Source: Capniomyces stellatus (lineage: Eukaryota > Kickxellomycota > Harpellomycetes > Harpellales > Legeriomycetaceae). Taken from it: a DNA stretch of 62,869 nucleotides. How positions within the stretch are numbered: position 1 is the first letter of the stretch; the number at the start of each line of letters is the position of its first letter. Below are positions 25,106 to 37,107 of the stretch, one piece after another. The notes below the pieces were generated by a model that searched no databases, was not told the DNA's origin, and saw nothing but the letters and a program-made list of their open reading frames with translations. The translations under genes and the position numbers were made by a program. The stretch is taken from the NCBI GenBank assembly GCA_001661515.1, contig LUVW01000025.1, forward strand, positions 1 to 62,869, in the 5' to 3' direction.

Positions 25106-28099
25106 TTTTCTTAATCACTGCCTGGCTTTTAAAACTCTGCTTGCAAAAAAAGACTTGCTGTTGGTGATTTTATCACTTTAATCCAACTATTACTTTAGAA
25201 TAATAATCGATTTGGAACTTTACTTTTTTTTAAAAAAAAACGAGCGACTAAATTAAAGATAATTTTAAATTAACTGGTACATTCTGGATTGTTATATACT
25301 TGATGAATGTTAAAAGCAATAAGTGTTATGAGCACTGTTATGAGCACTGTTATGAGCACTGTTATGAGCACTGTTATAGGCACTGTTATCGGTGTTCGGT
25401 AGTTTTACAATGATTACATAATGATGTGACAATTCAGAGGTTAATATAAATACAGGTCCATCGAATTGGGTTTAAAGTATGCAAATACAGCATTGGTGTT
25501 CTTGGCTTGTATTGAGTTCTAAATATATACTTTTGAATAGAAATCGATCCTATTTGCATCCAAACTTATCCGAATCTCATATCGAATTAAAAGGCGTTGA
25601 AACTAGTAATAGCGAAATGTCAGACTATTACTTTATTATTTTTTTGTTGATTCGGGGGAGGGGGGGGGGAACTAAATAGCTTACTGGCTACTATTTTGGT
25701 AACTTTGACTTGTAAAATAGCGAGTTGTTTAGTGGAATTGAAGGTTTGTAGGAGCAGCACTCTAGTTTTCTAGTATTTGGCGCTTCGAGTAAGGTACAAA
25801 GTCAACGTGAAATATTTGGTTCCAATTATTTAAATCCCACCAGCTTGTGTTGACTTTGCCAAGGAGTTCAAGCCGAATAAGAAGCGATGTTCTGTTACGC
25901 TTTGTTTTTTCTATCATTAATATTGTGATTCGTTGTTTTTTTTCGTTTTTTTTTATTACTGTGACCAAAATTGTCATGCTACCTACTCTTTTAATGGTCG
26001 TTGTAAATAAACGTAAAAATAAAGAATTCCAGCAAACTTGATTAGTGTTATTTATAAACCATTTGACTGTTTAAGGTTGGAAATCAACAATATGCTGTCA
26101 GTAAAAAAGCCGATCATCGAGCTTTGCGGATTGAGATATCTTGCTGGTGTAGGATTTGTGATGCAGTTAGCTTGTATATGTTCTAAACATAAACTGTATC
26201 ATTCCATGTTGGTAGTAGGGGAAGGTAAAAGATGCTGTTTGTTTGGAAAACGTGTGTGTGGTTAGAAAGGATGGTAAACTTGATTTTAAAATAACTACAA
26301 AAGCAAAAAAAAAAAAAAAAAAAAAAAAAAAGGAAAAATGCAAGTTTGGGGATATTTAGCACATTTATGTAAATGGCAAGTGGAAAGATTTAGAAGTGAG
26401 TGCGAGACAAACCAATAGCTGCGATTTGTTTCATTCTTCTGAAACCAAAACATGATGTGTAAAGTAGAAAAAGTAAGATGTAGCATAAGGAAAAAAAAGA
26501 GTAAACACAAGCCTAAACTAGAGTATTAAATGGGAGATTGTGTGACAGCAGCCAGGTACAGATTTGGGCTTTAACTGCTGAAAAGTAGAAGTAATTGGAC
26601 GGGGATTAGTAAGATGGTGGGCTGGCAAAAATTAAGTGCGTTTAAAGAAATAGAGAGAACGGCAGAAATGAGTTAGAGCATGTAACACAATTAACATTGG
26701 CTTTAGTTGATCGATAGAAAAAGTGGGTAGAAAACGTGGATAGGAATAGTGGCTGGGTAATGTTCTGGTGTGGGGAGATAAGAAGGTTGAAGGCAAATAA
26801 ATCAGTCGATTGGGACACATTGTGTTGAAGAGAGTCAATCAAAGTTACGAGCACGTGGTTGCAAACAATTAAACAATTGTAGAGTGGAAATCAAGCGGCA
26901 TAAAGGCAACAAATAGACTATTGATTTATCCACGCACAAAAAAAAAAAGGCAGAGAGGACAAGGACGGGAACAAGAGTAAAAGCTACTGGTGATGCAAGT
27001 ATATGGAAATCGTTGAACAACTGAAGTCAAGGAGAAAAAAAAACTGAAAAAAAAGAAAAGAATTGGGCAAAATCAATAAAGAGGTTGAGTGGTTCTGGGA
27101 GGAGGGAGGTGAGGACAATTAAACAGTCAAGAGAAAGTGGCGGATATAATCTGAGTAAATCAGGTAAATAAGAAAAAGAGCAAATAAAGGGAGATGGTTA
27201 AGAGAGTAGGATGTGGGTGGAGGCAAGGAAGAAATGGGGCAAGGCGAGGAATAACAAGTTTGACTAGGGAAAAAAAGTTGGGAGAATCAAATTGTCAATA
27301 ATAATAAAAAAAAAAGAGAGGAAGAAAAAAAAAGAGTTGGATTTACAGAAGGAGTAGAGTGAAAAACTGCGAATTGAAACGAATTAGGAAACTGGGAGGA
27401 TAGAAGTGAAAGAAAAGGGTAGGAAATCCAAATTAGGGCAAATGGGATAAAAACAAGAAGATAAGAGCAGGATGTAGATACAGTGAAAAAAGGTGGTGAA
27501 AAGCTTGACGAGTATTAGTTGTTGCTGAATGTAATAAAGGCAACGTGGGGAGGATGAGGGATGGAGATGAGGAAATGGGGGATGAGAAGGAGGGAGGGAT
27601 AAATTGGAGAGGATAAGGTGAGGGAAACAAGTAAAACCGATTTAGGAAATTGTAGAGGAGAAAGAACGGCAAATTAAACGAAAAAGATGAAGATGGCCAA
27701 TGGGAGAGAGTGATAAACTATCACAAATTGAATTAAGACGAAGGATTTGAGCGAAAAGGTAAACAATTAGAACAAAAAGTAAAAAGATAAATAAAAAAAG
27801 GTAAATAAGAAACAAAGGTCAAGGCCAAATATACAGTAAATAAAAAAGTGGCAATAAAAGAGAGAGAAAAAAAAAGTGGGATTTTGGAGAAAGAAATAGA
27901 AAAACAAAATAAATTGAAGAAAAGAAAGAAAAGTAGAGAGTAAAGGTATAAATAAATGAAAGGGGAAAGGATAAATAGTAGCAAAGGATAGATAGATAGA
28001 TATAAATGGATAGGTGACTTAAAAAAGAAAGAAAAGGAAAGGAAAGAAAGGGAAAAGAAAGGAAAAGAAACAGATAGAAGAAAAACAAAACAAAACAAA
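25106..28099. other. Long spacer, purine-rich on the plus strand
   Basis: No gene supported. 25106-26270 is AT-rich with a 12-bp repeat and a short G-run near 25660. From about 26270 to the kelch gene start the plus strand is strikingly A/G-rich for 1.8 kb, starting with a 29-base poly-A. Minus-strand frames there (for example 27733-28184) are hydrophobic Phe/Leu/Ser readings of that bias, not genes. It may be a long 5' UTR and promoter. Confidence 0.6.
25325..25396. repeat. 12-bp tandem repeat upstream of the pseudoprotease
   Basis: Four perfect copies of GTTATGAGCACT followed by two decayed copies (GTTATAGGCACT, GTTATCGGTGTT). It lies 220 bases before the start codon of the minus-strand trypsin-like gene, so it may sit in that promoter. 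Confidence 0.9.
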
Positions 28100-31000
28100 A
28101 TGGGGGAAGCTTATAACAAGAAGGAGTTTGAAAAGGGGCAAGTGGGTAGGATAACAGAGAATTTGACAATGGCACCTTCGACATTGATGGCGCTGAGTAA
28201 AAACAAGGTGAATAATCGAGTAAAGGTAAAGATAAGGAGGCAGGGGAGAGGAGAAGAGAGAGCAGAGGATAGTAGAGAGTTTAGTACAGAGTCGGAACAA
28301 GAGCAGGAACAGGAGCAAGTGCAAGTGCAAGTGCAAGTGCAAGAACAAGAGCAGGAGCAGGAGCGGGAGCGGGAGCGGGAACAAGAACAAGAACAAGAAC
28401 AAGAGCAAGAGCAAGGGGAAAAGAAAGAGAACAAGATAAAGGGTAAAAAAGGGGAGCAGTTGAGGACGATTGAGGAGAGTGAAATAGAAGAGGAGGAAAA
28501 GGAGAGAGAGAAAGAAAAAGAAAAAGAAAGTATAGAGAGTATAGGGAGAATAGAGAAAAGAGAGAGTAAAAAAAAGAGGGGAAAAGTGTGGCAAGAGTTA
28601 GAGTTGGGAGGGGAGAAAGTGTTTCCAAGAAGAGGATTTACGGCAAAGGTGCATGGGGGGAGTGTATACTTGTTTGGGGGAAAAGTGGATGGAGAGTTGA
28701 GTAATGAGCTGATACAGATGGAGGTGAGAAAGGATAAGGATAAGGATAAGGATAAGGATAAGGATAAGGAGAAAGAGAAGTATTATGGGAAAATAGTGGA
28801 GGCAAGAGGAAGTAAACCGGGAAAGAGGGAGGGACATGTATCGGTGTTTATAGGGAGAACGATGTTTGTGTTTGGGGGAGAGTTGGAGAATGGGGAGTAT
28901 GACAGGAATATATATGCGTACAATGTGGGGAACAGGCAGTGGTACCAGGTACCGGTTAGTGGGAGGGAGATCAGGGGCAGGAAGGGGCACAGCGGAGTGT
29001 CAATAGGGTCGAGTATGTATGTAATAGGAGGGACAGAGAATGGGGAATATTTGGGGGATGTGGTGGAATTTGATGTACGGGTGGCGGCGAGTGCGGGGCC
29101 TCAGTGGACGTTTTTGGGGAAAGGTGAGGGGAATGGGGAGGTTGAACAGGGGGAAATGAGGGGGCCTTGCGGGCGAGCAGGACATTCAAGCGAGGCGAGT
29201 GGGGACAAGATATATGTGTTTGGGGGGATGGATGGGGAGCAGGTGTTCAACGACATGTGGGAGTTTGACATCAAAACGAGGAAGTGGAGCGAGGTGGAGA
29301 TGGAGGGACAATTGCCACCAGCGCGGTACGGCCATGGAACAGCGATGGTTGGGGACACAATGTACGTGATGGGCGGACGATCAGCTGATGGAAACGCCAT
29401 TTTCGACTTTTTTGCCTATAAACTCGCGAGTCGGCAGTGGTTTACGTTTCCTCCACAGACAATGAAGTGGCCGCACCGTATCGACCCGATGCTGGTTCTT
29501 AATGCCCACAGCCTTATTCTTTTCTCTTCAAATGCAACAGCCCGTCCAGACCACAACAAAGTTTTTATTCTTGACACTAACAAAATCAAAATAAAATCCG
29601 AATCAAATCCCGAGACAAATCCCGAGTCATTATCTAAAAATCCCGAGTCGAATCCCGAGTCAAATCCCGAGTCAAAATTTAAAAATGAAAATTTCAACCA
29701 CACTAATAACACCACCAACAGTAATCGCAGATCTACCGAAACTACAATAGTAGTAAACGCGTCAATATCAGACATTGGCAAAACGTCAAAAGCAAGCATA
29801 ATAGAAGAGTATGTACAGCCAATCAGAGCCAACAGCAGTATTAGCAGTATTTCCAACAAACAAAAGACTGGGCTACATGTTCGGACTTTTCAAGGCGACA
29901 GAACAAGAATAGAAACACAAGCAATTAGTCCAAAAGGATTGGCTTTAACTTCAATTATATCAGGTGACTTGAAGAGTCCACTAATAATCACCACCACCAC
30001 AAATACTAGTAATAATAACACTAGTAATAATAACACTAGTACTAATAATAATAATAATACTAGTAGTAATAGTAATAGTAATAGTAATAGTAATAGTAAT
30101 AGTAATAGTAATAGTAATACTAGTAATATTATTGAAAATAATGGGGTTGGTTATGAAACTAAAGTAATTAAACGACCTTCTCATCCAACAAACATAAACA
30201 CTAAAAGTTTGGATGATATAATCAACAACTACAACAACTATAACAGCAATTATAGTAATTATAACAGTAACAATAATAATAGTGGTGGTGGTGGTGGTGG
30301 TGGTGGTAGTAATGAAAAGTTTCTTACTATCCAACTGCGAAACAGAATGTCAACAAACATGACAAACAAGTACCATTACAACAGCGGTGTTGAAAATAGC
30401 ACCGGAAGCAGTGTGGAAAAGGGGCAGGAAACAGCTGGAAAGGATGTGATGATTGGTGGAAAACAGGTGGTGGGGAACACGAGGGCAGGAATGGCCACTA
30501 ATTGGACACAGCTGAGCGAAAAGTATTGCGAATCAACCAATAGAAAGAGCAGAAACGATGAAAATGGCCAAGAAAACAAGACAAAAGAGGAAATTGATAA
30601 GTTTGAGGTGGTGAAACGACTGGGGCTGGAAGTGGAGAAAATGAAAAAGGAGTTGGGGGAAAGTGTGGAGTTGGCAGCGGAGAAAATAAAAAACAGCGAA
30701 AAGGGACGTAGGCTGGTACTTAGTGAGGCCATCTACCTCAAGGTCAAGTGCAAGGCGATGGCACAGAACAACGTGGAACTGGTGGGCAGCATCAACCAGC
30801 TGCGGATAAACGAGCTGGAGAAACAGCTGGCCAACTCGATCAACGAAAACGAGGCGCTCAGAAATCACATGGCCGAATCCAACAACAATTTGAGGCTGGC
30901 CCAATCACGTGCTGATGAACTGCGTGCCGAACTGCTCGCCAATAAAGTCCAGCTGACCTCCATCGACTCCATCACTGCTCAGCTCCACGCCCAGTCTGCC

Positions 31001-32065
31001 CAGATCCAAGACCTCAAACTCCTCCACCACGCGCGTCTCTCCGATGCCCAAGCCTCTCTCAGAGCCTCAATTGCCGCCTCTGAACGCGCTGACCGTCTGC
31101 AGGCCATGTACGATCTTTCTACTTGTCAATATGACCAGCTCCACTCTGAGTTTCTTCACCAAAAGTCTGCTAACCAGCTTCTAATAGCTTCAAACTCCCA
31201 CCTCCAAGCCTCCCTCGACGCCCTACAGCTCGACTACGCCTCTGTTCTTGCCCAGCTTGAGTCACTTCCTGTACGTACACACCACTCCCCATCCACTCAT
31301 CTGTGTACACATTCTACCACTAAATGTACACACTCTGCCACATCTTGTACATCGTGTACACATTGTATCCCCGCTTCTGATGCCGACCTGCCCCTCGTGT
31401 ACTTGGAAACTCAGAACTTGCTGTCTGCCTCCACAATGCTTGTTCTTGGTCTGCGCCAGAGTTTGGCCCAGTCCAACCGCCGACGCCTTGACTCTGACTC
31501 CCAGCTGCTGCTCAACAACAGAGTTCTTGCCAACATTATGTCTAAACTCCACTGTTTTTCTGACATGTTGACCAACATCCACTCCAAGATTTCTACCCCT
31601 ATTTCACCTCCCGTCTCCAGTACCCTCTCCAGTACCCTCTCCAGTACCCTCTCCAGTCCCGACAGCGAATTGCCAGTCTTTATTCTTTCGTTAATTGACC
31701 TTTTAAAGTCTACTATTTTCGAGTTTGAAGCCGATATTTCCAGTCTGAATCCCCACTACTACAACCCTCGCTTTGTTCAGTCTCCAGACTGTTCTGTCCC
31801 TCTGTTTTCTGATGCCACTAACAACTCCAGCGACGAAACCATCAAACCTAAATCCAAATCTATTTCTCATTCCATCAACAGCTCCATATCCAACATCAAC
31901 AATCGCCTACCTCTTTCTGATCCCCTTATTGCTGATCACCACTCCAATAATCCCAACATCAACTCCAAATCTTCCCCTGTTCTTGCTGACGATTCTCCTG
32001 CCACTTTAATCAACTCCAATTCTAGCGAGTCTGTTGATAACTTGTTTAATTTGGCTGTACATTAA
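28100..32065 (+). CDS. Tea1/Kel1-like kelch-repeat, coiled-coil polarity protein
   Basis: Single uninterrupted frame of 1321 residues. After a basic start comes a Glu/Gln/Arg low-complexity stretch. Five to six kelch repeats follow from about residue 165 to 480: blades marked by SVYLFGGKVDGE, TMFVFGGELENG, SMYVIGGTENGE, KIYVFGGMDGEQ and TMYVMGGRSADG. A long Asn/Ser/Thr linker holds trinucleotide-coded SN runs and a Gly run. A coiled coil (about 830-1080) is followed by a Ser-rich end. N-terminal kelch plus C-terminal coiled coil is the layout of fungal Tea1/Kel1, which mark growth sites through microtubule ends or formins. A Cys/His/Thr-rich insert at about 1058-1090 breaks the helix and could be an unspliced exitron or a metal site. 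The sense strand flips from purine- to pyrimidine-rich near 30900, with Arg and Ser codon choice changing too. Lack of introns is odd among intron-rich neighbours. Confidence 0.88.
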   Translation: MGEAYNKKEFEKGQVGRITENLTMAPSTLMALSKNKVNNRVKVKIRRQGRGEERAEDSREFSTESEQEQEQEQVQVQVQVQEQEQEQEREREREQEQEQEQEQEQGEKKENKIKGKKGEQLRTIEESEIEEEEKEREKEKEKESIESIGRIEKRESKKKRGKVWQELELGGEKVFPRRGFTAKVHGGSVYLFGGKVDGELSNELIQMEVRKDKDKDKDKDKDKEKEKYYGKIVEARGSKPGKREGHVSVFIGRTMFVFGGELENGEYDRNIYAYNVGNRQWYQVPVSGREIRGRKGHSGVSIGSSMYVIGGTENGEYLGDVVEFDVRVAASAGPQWTFLGKGEGNGEVEQGEMRGPCGRAGHSSEASGDKIYVFGGMDGEQVFNDMWEFDIKTRKWSEVEMEGQLPPARYGHGTAMVGDTMYVMGGRSADGNAIFDFFAYKLASRQWFTFPPQTMKWPHRIDPMLVLNAHSLILFSSNATARPDHNKVFILDTNKIKIKSESNPETNPESLSKNPESNPESNPESKFKNENFNHTNNTTNSNRRSTETTIVVNASISDIGKTSKASIIEEYVQPIRANSSISSISNKQKTGLHVRTFQGDRTRIETQAISPKGLALTSIISGDLKSPLIITTTTNTSNNNTSNNNTSTNNNNNTSSNSNSNSNSNSNSNSNSNTSNIIENNGVGYETKVIKRPSHPTNINTKSLDDIINNYNNYNSNYSNYNSNNNNSGGGGGGGGSNEKFLTIQLRNRMSTNMTNKYHYNSGVENSTGSSVEKGQETAGKDVMIGGKQVVGNTRAGMATNWTQLSEKYCESTNRKSRNDENGQENKTKEEIDKFEVVKRLGLEVEKMKKELGESVELAAEKIKNSEKGRRLVLSEAIYLKVKCKAMAQNNVELVGSINQLRINELEKQLANSINENEALRNHMAESNNNLRLAQSRADELRAELLANKVQLTSIDSITAQLHAQSAQIQDLKLLHHARLSDAQASLRASIAASERADRLQAMYDLSTCQYDQLHSEFLHQKSANQLLIASNSHLQASLDALQLDYASVLAQLESLPVRTHHSPSTHLCTHSTTKCTHSATSCTSCTHCIPASDADLPLVYLETQNLLSASTMLVLGLRQSLAQSNRRRLDSDSQLLLNNRVLANIMSKLHCFSDMLTNIHSKISTPISPPVSSTLSSTLSSTLSSPDSELPVFILSLIDLLKSTIFEFEADISSLNPHYYNPRFVQSPDCSVPLFSDATNNSSDETIKPKSKSISHSINSSISNINNRLPLSDPLIADHHSNNPNINSKSSPVLADDSPATLINSNSSESVDNLFNLAVH
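29998..30126 (+). repeat. AGTAAT/AATACT trinucleotide-type repeats in the kelch gene
   Basis: Runs of AGTAAT and related triplets coding for Ser-Asn and Thr-Asn repeats. A further GGT run near 30280-30310 codes for a poly-Gly stretch. Length variation between strains is likely. Confidence 0.85.
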
Positions 32066-34541
32066 TTTTTTTTTTTATTTCTACTCTCCCTTCTTTTTTT
32101 CATTTATCTTGTCATGTTTTTTTTCTTCTTTATAATGTTAAATAATCTGCTACTTCTTTATTACCACTTTTTCCCCGCTTTGGTTTACTCATTACCCAGT
32201 TTTTTATTCCCAAGTTTAACGGGAATAACCTGCCGTTTTTCTTTTCTTTTTGTTTGTTAATTTATCAACATGCATTTGCGCGTTTCTTTTATCATTGTTC
32301 AACGGGGCTGGGTAAAAAAATTATATATACAAAATTAAAGTTAATAATGATGCCTTTTGTGACTTTACTATATTCATAAAACTCCCTTTGTTTATTATTT
32401 ACCTGGAATTTGGTAATTGCAATACAACAAGAATTTCTACTAATTCACCAATTTCATGAATAATAAATATTGGCCATACTGGCTTTTATACTTTGATTGG
32501 CTCTACGTTTTATTTTATATTGCTTTTTTATTTCTTTTCAATGCTTTTCAACACTTTTCAATACTTTGTTTTTTCTGGATAGGTTGGTTAGTCTAACAAC
32601 GCTGAGTAAAAGCGTTAAATTAATTTGTCATGCAAAAAATAAATACAATAATCTTTTAAAATTAAAATTAAAGAAATAATTAGAAAGAAAAGCCGAGTAG
32701 GTTCTAGTTTAACCATAGTGAATATTAAAGTTTTCTTTTTTTTTTTTTATCTCAAAATCAGCCATTTAATATTCTGCTCTTTTATTTATTTATTAATTTA
32801 TTTATCGGATATGTGGTTGTTTTGATTGGGTTGTTGGTGTAATGTACTCTCGTTTTGTAATTTGAATGGTTGGGGGAGGAGAAGGGGGGGGGGGGNNNNN
32901 NNNNNNNGGGGGGGGGGGGGGGAAGAGAGAGCGAGAGAGAGGGGAGTGAGAGATAGAGATGGAAAGTGATTAATTTTTTTTACATTTAACCTACTAGTAT
33001 TTTTCTATTTTTAACTGTTTGTATTGTTGTTGAACTTGTTGGTGTGTGTGTATGTGTGTGTGTGTGTGAAATATTAGTAATAATAAAAAAACAAGTTAAA
33101 ATAAAAAAAAACCTTAATACTAAACGCATTAGCCATCGTTTAATTTAATTTTATTTAAAGGGCAAAAAAAAAAGAAAAAAAGGAAAAATAATAAAAAGAA
33201 AAAGAAAAAGAAAAAAAGAGAAAGACGAATGAAATAAACATGTAAACAAATAAATAAGTAGGCCAATAAACTATTAACCAAATTAAGTGAATTCAAGTTA
33301 ATAGCAATAATATATGAAAATAAAAGTAAAAAATTGAAAAAAAACCAAATTAATAAAGCATAATAAAACTCGAGTAATAAAGTTTAAGGTGTTTATTGTT
33401 ATAAAAAAATATCGCCAACAAAGAATACTCTACCAAAGCTATTCGAGATTTTACTTTACTTTATTTTCTTATACTAGCAAAAAAAGTAAAATATACTCGA
33501 TATACATCAAAAGTAAAATAAACAAGGAAAGCAAGAAAGCAAGAAAGAAAAGGTGCAACTCTTTTTTTTTATTTTAAAACCAGCTTATAACGCCCTGTGA
33601 TAAATCCCAAACAGACATCATACGAGGTTAGTTGATAATTAAAATGAAAATAAATGAACAATTGTTCGATTTAAAGTTTATAATTTCCAATATCAATCAT
33701 ATTTGCTATTCTTGCCTTTTTTTTACCTTCTTGTTTGTTTTTGCTTTAAACGAGATTGAAAGGTAAAAGAAATAAATAAAAAAAGAACTGTAATAAAAGA
33801 AAGGACCGGTTGTAGATTTGAAAAGAACTAGATTATCGCTCACGCAAATAAAAGTAGCAACAAGAATAACTGGAGATTTGCTTACAGACAACATTCTTTT
33901 AGATACTAGGCATTGAATAGCAGCTATTTAATTTGAATGATAAAATAAATAAAAGAAACTACTAATTGAATCAATTCAGCCAAACTCCTAGCTGCTTGTA
34001 ATTATATATATATATGTATTGCTCCATGTACCAACAAGAGTCTAAATACGTTTGTTTGAATGTATATATTTGTTTAAATCCAAGTAGAAAGGAAGACACT
34101 CAAAGCTAACTTCAAGAAAGAAAGCAATAAGAACGAAGTTTGATTCAATAATCATTTAAATTCTGGTGCCGTTTTTTTTTTCTTCTTTTTACTTTGAATT
34201 AAAAAAAAGTAAAGATATATTTTACCCACAGATTTAGCAAAGTATCGATTAACAAATAAAAAAAGGTAAATGTTCTAATATATATATAAAATCGCTACTA
34301 TAAATACCGACAATGTTTTATTTCAGACCTTGAAAAAGCGACAAAAGCTGGAAAGAAAACAAGTGTGGAAAAGTAAACCAGATTGCCAATTCAAACTCAA
34401 CTTGGAAACACCCGCACCAATCGCATACTCTACAAACACGCTACTTTCAACCGAAACGCTAAAACGGCGCATCAATAACAAAACAAACAAAATTTATTCT
34501 TTAACTTTACATACTACTGTCCATTATAGCCATAATACGCG
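32066..34541. other. Spacer between the kelch gene and RAC1
   Basis: 2.4 kb without a supported gene. The first 500 bases after the kelch stop are T/C-rich. A poly-G tract broken by 12 unknown bases lies at 32884-32922. Beyond it the plus strand becomes A/G-rich towards RAC1. Confidence 0.6.
32884..32922. repeat. Poly-G tract with a 12-base N gap
   Basis: Twelve G bases, then N at 32896-32907, then 15 G bases, followed by a GA-rich stretch (AGAGAGAGCGAGAGAGAG). The true length is unknown; this is the only assembly gap in the window. Confidence 0.95.
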
Positions 34542-35942
<1,401 letters not shown>

Positions 35943-37107
35943 ATCAAACATTTTTTACTTTACTCAATCCAAACCTTATCTAATTCTGCTTTAATTCTAT
36001 TTAATATCTTTAAATTTGATAACCGAACGCCTATTTTATTTTATATCCGCTCTTTCTTTCTCTTTTGCTTATTTTTTATTATTATTTACTTTGCCCATTA
36101 CTTTTATTTTATTCTTTTCCTTTTGGATTTACTTTGTTTTAGTCAGCTTTATCAAAGCAATCAAAAGATGGAATAAAAGCAAATAGCAAGCATCGTTTGA
36201 GTATTATCCCACTTTGCTCCATTTTTTTTACTTTTATTTGCTGTTCTCGGTTTGCTTTAGACCGACTTAACCAACTGATTAGACCGACTTAACCAACTGA
36301 ATCGATTGATTAGACTGATTGGAAATATGAGCTGGGTGTATTAATGGGGTTCTTGGTAGACGGGGGTTATAAATGATGGGACTATCTAGCAGATAGAGTT
36401 AAACGTCAGAGGGTGAGTTGGTGATTAGAATAAAACAGCCAAGAACAAGATTTTCCAAGATGAGTAAGCTTTTACTTCGAGTTGGCAAAAAAAAAAAAGG
36501 AGGAACTGATTTGATTTACTTGAATGGGTATATTAATAGTTTAGGGTTAAATTACATGATATTATATAATTTATTTTGTAAGAGCAGAGAGAAGAGGAGA
36601 AAAGAAACGAGTGTTATAATAGAAAGAGTTTGGAGTAATGAAGAAAAAAAAAAGGCTTGGAAATTTTAAAAGGGAAATGAGAATAATAAGTAGATTAATT
36701 TGGTATTAATAATGAGGAGGAAGAGGGACTTGAGGTTGTAGGAAAAGGAGTGAGGTTTTTTAGAGCCAAGCGAGAAAGACAAAATTAATAAATAATGCAT
36801 GGGATTTTAAATGTATTGCATAGATTTTGTATAGTAAATTAATTGAACTGAGGTAAATTTCAATTCAAAATAAAAAATAAAAAATAAAAAATTCAAAATA
36901 AAAAATTCAAAATAAAAAATTCAAAATAAAAAATTCAAAATAAATAAAGCAAAATAAAATAAAATAAAATAAAATAAAATAAAAAAGTTAAAAAACCAGA
37001 ATTTCAACGTTAATACGGGTTATTTCCAACATTCAGGGTACTATTTTTAAATTATAAAGAGAGGGAATTAAGAGAAGGATATAAATTAACGAGAGTATAA
37101 AGGAGAA
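35943..37107. other. Spacer between RAC1 and the ANTH gene
   Basis: T/C-rich just after RAC1, then A/G-rich from about 36400 to the ANTH start. AT-rich tandem units (AAAATTCAAAATAAA, then AAAAT) occupy about 36865-36985. Small frames here are not convincing genes. Confidence 0.55.
36865..36985 (+). repeat. AT-rich tandem repeats
   Basis: Five or so copies of a 15-bp unit AAAATTCAAAATAAA followed by five AAAAT units, in the spacer before the ANTH gene. Confidence 0.8.

Noticed and set aside
25762..25977. 71-codon minus-strand frame with a Trp-rich end
   Set aside because: The end (NTSWWDLNNWNQIFHVDF) looks protein-like, but there is no start, neighbour exon or family.
27733..28594. Several minus-strand Phe/Leu/Ser-rich frames
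   Set aside because: They are antisense readings of the purine-rich leader and the Glu/Gln-coding start of the kelch gene.
36418..36669. 83-codon Lys-rich plus-strand frame
   Set aside because: Low-complexity reading of A/G-rich spacer DNA.
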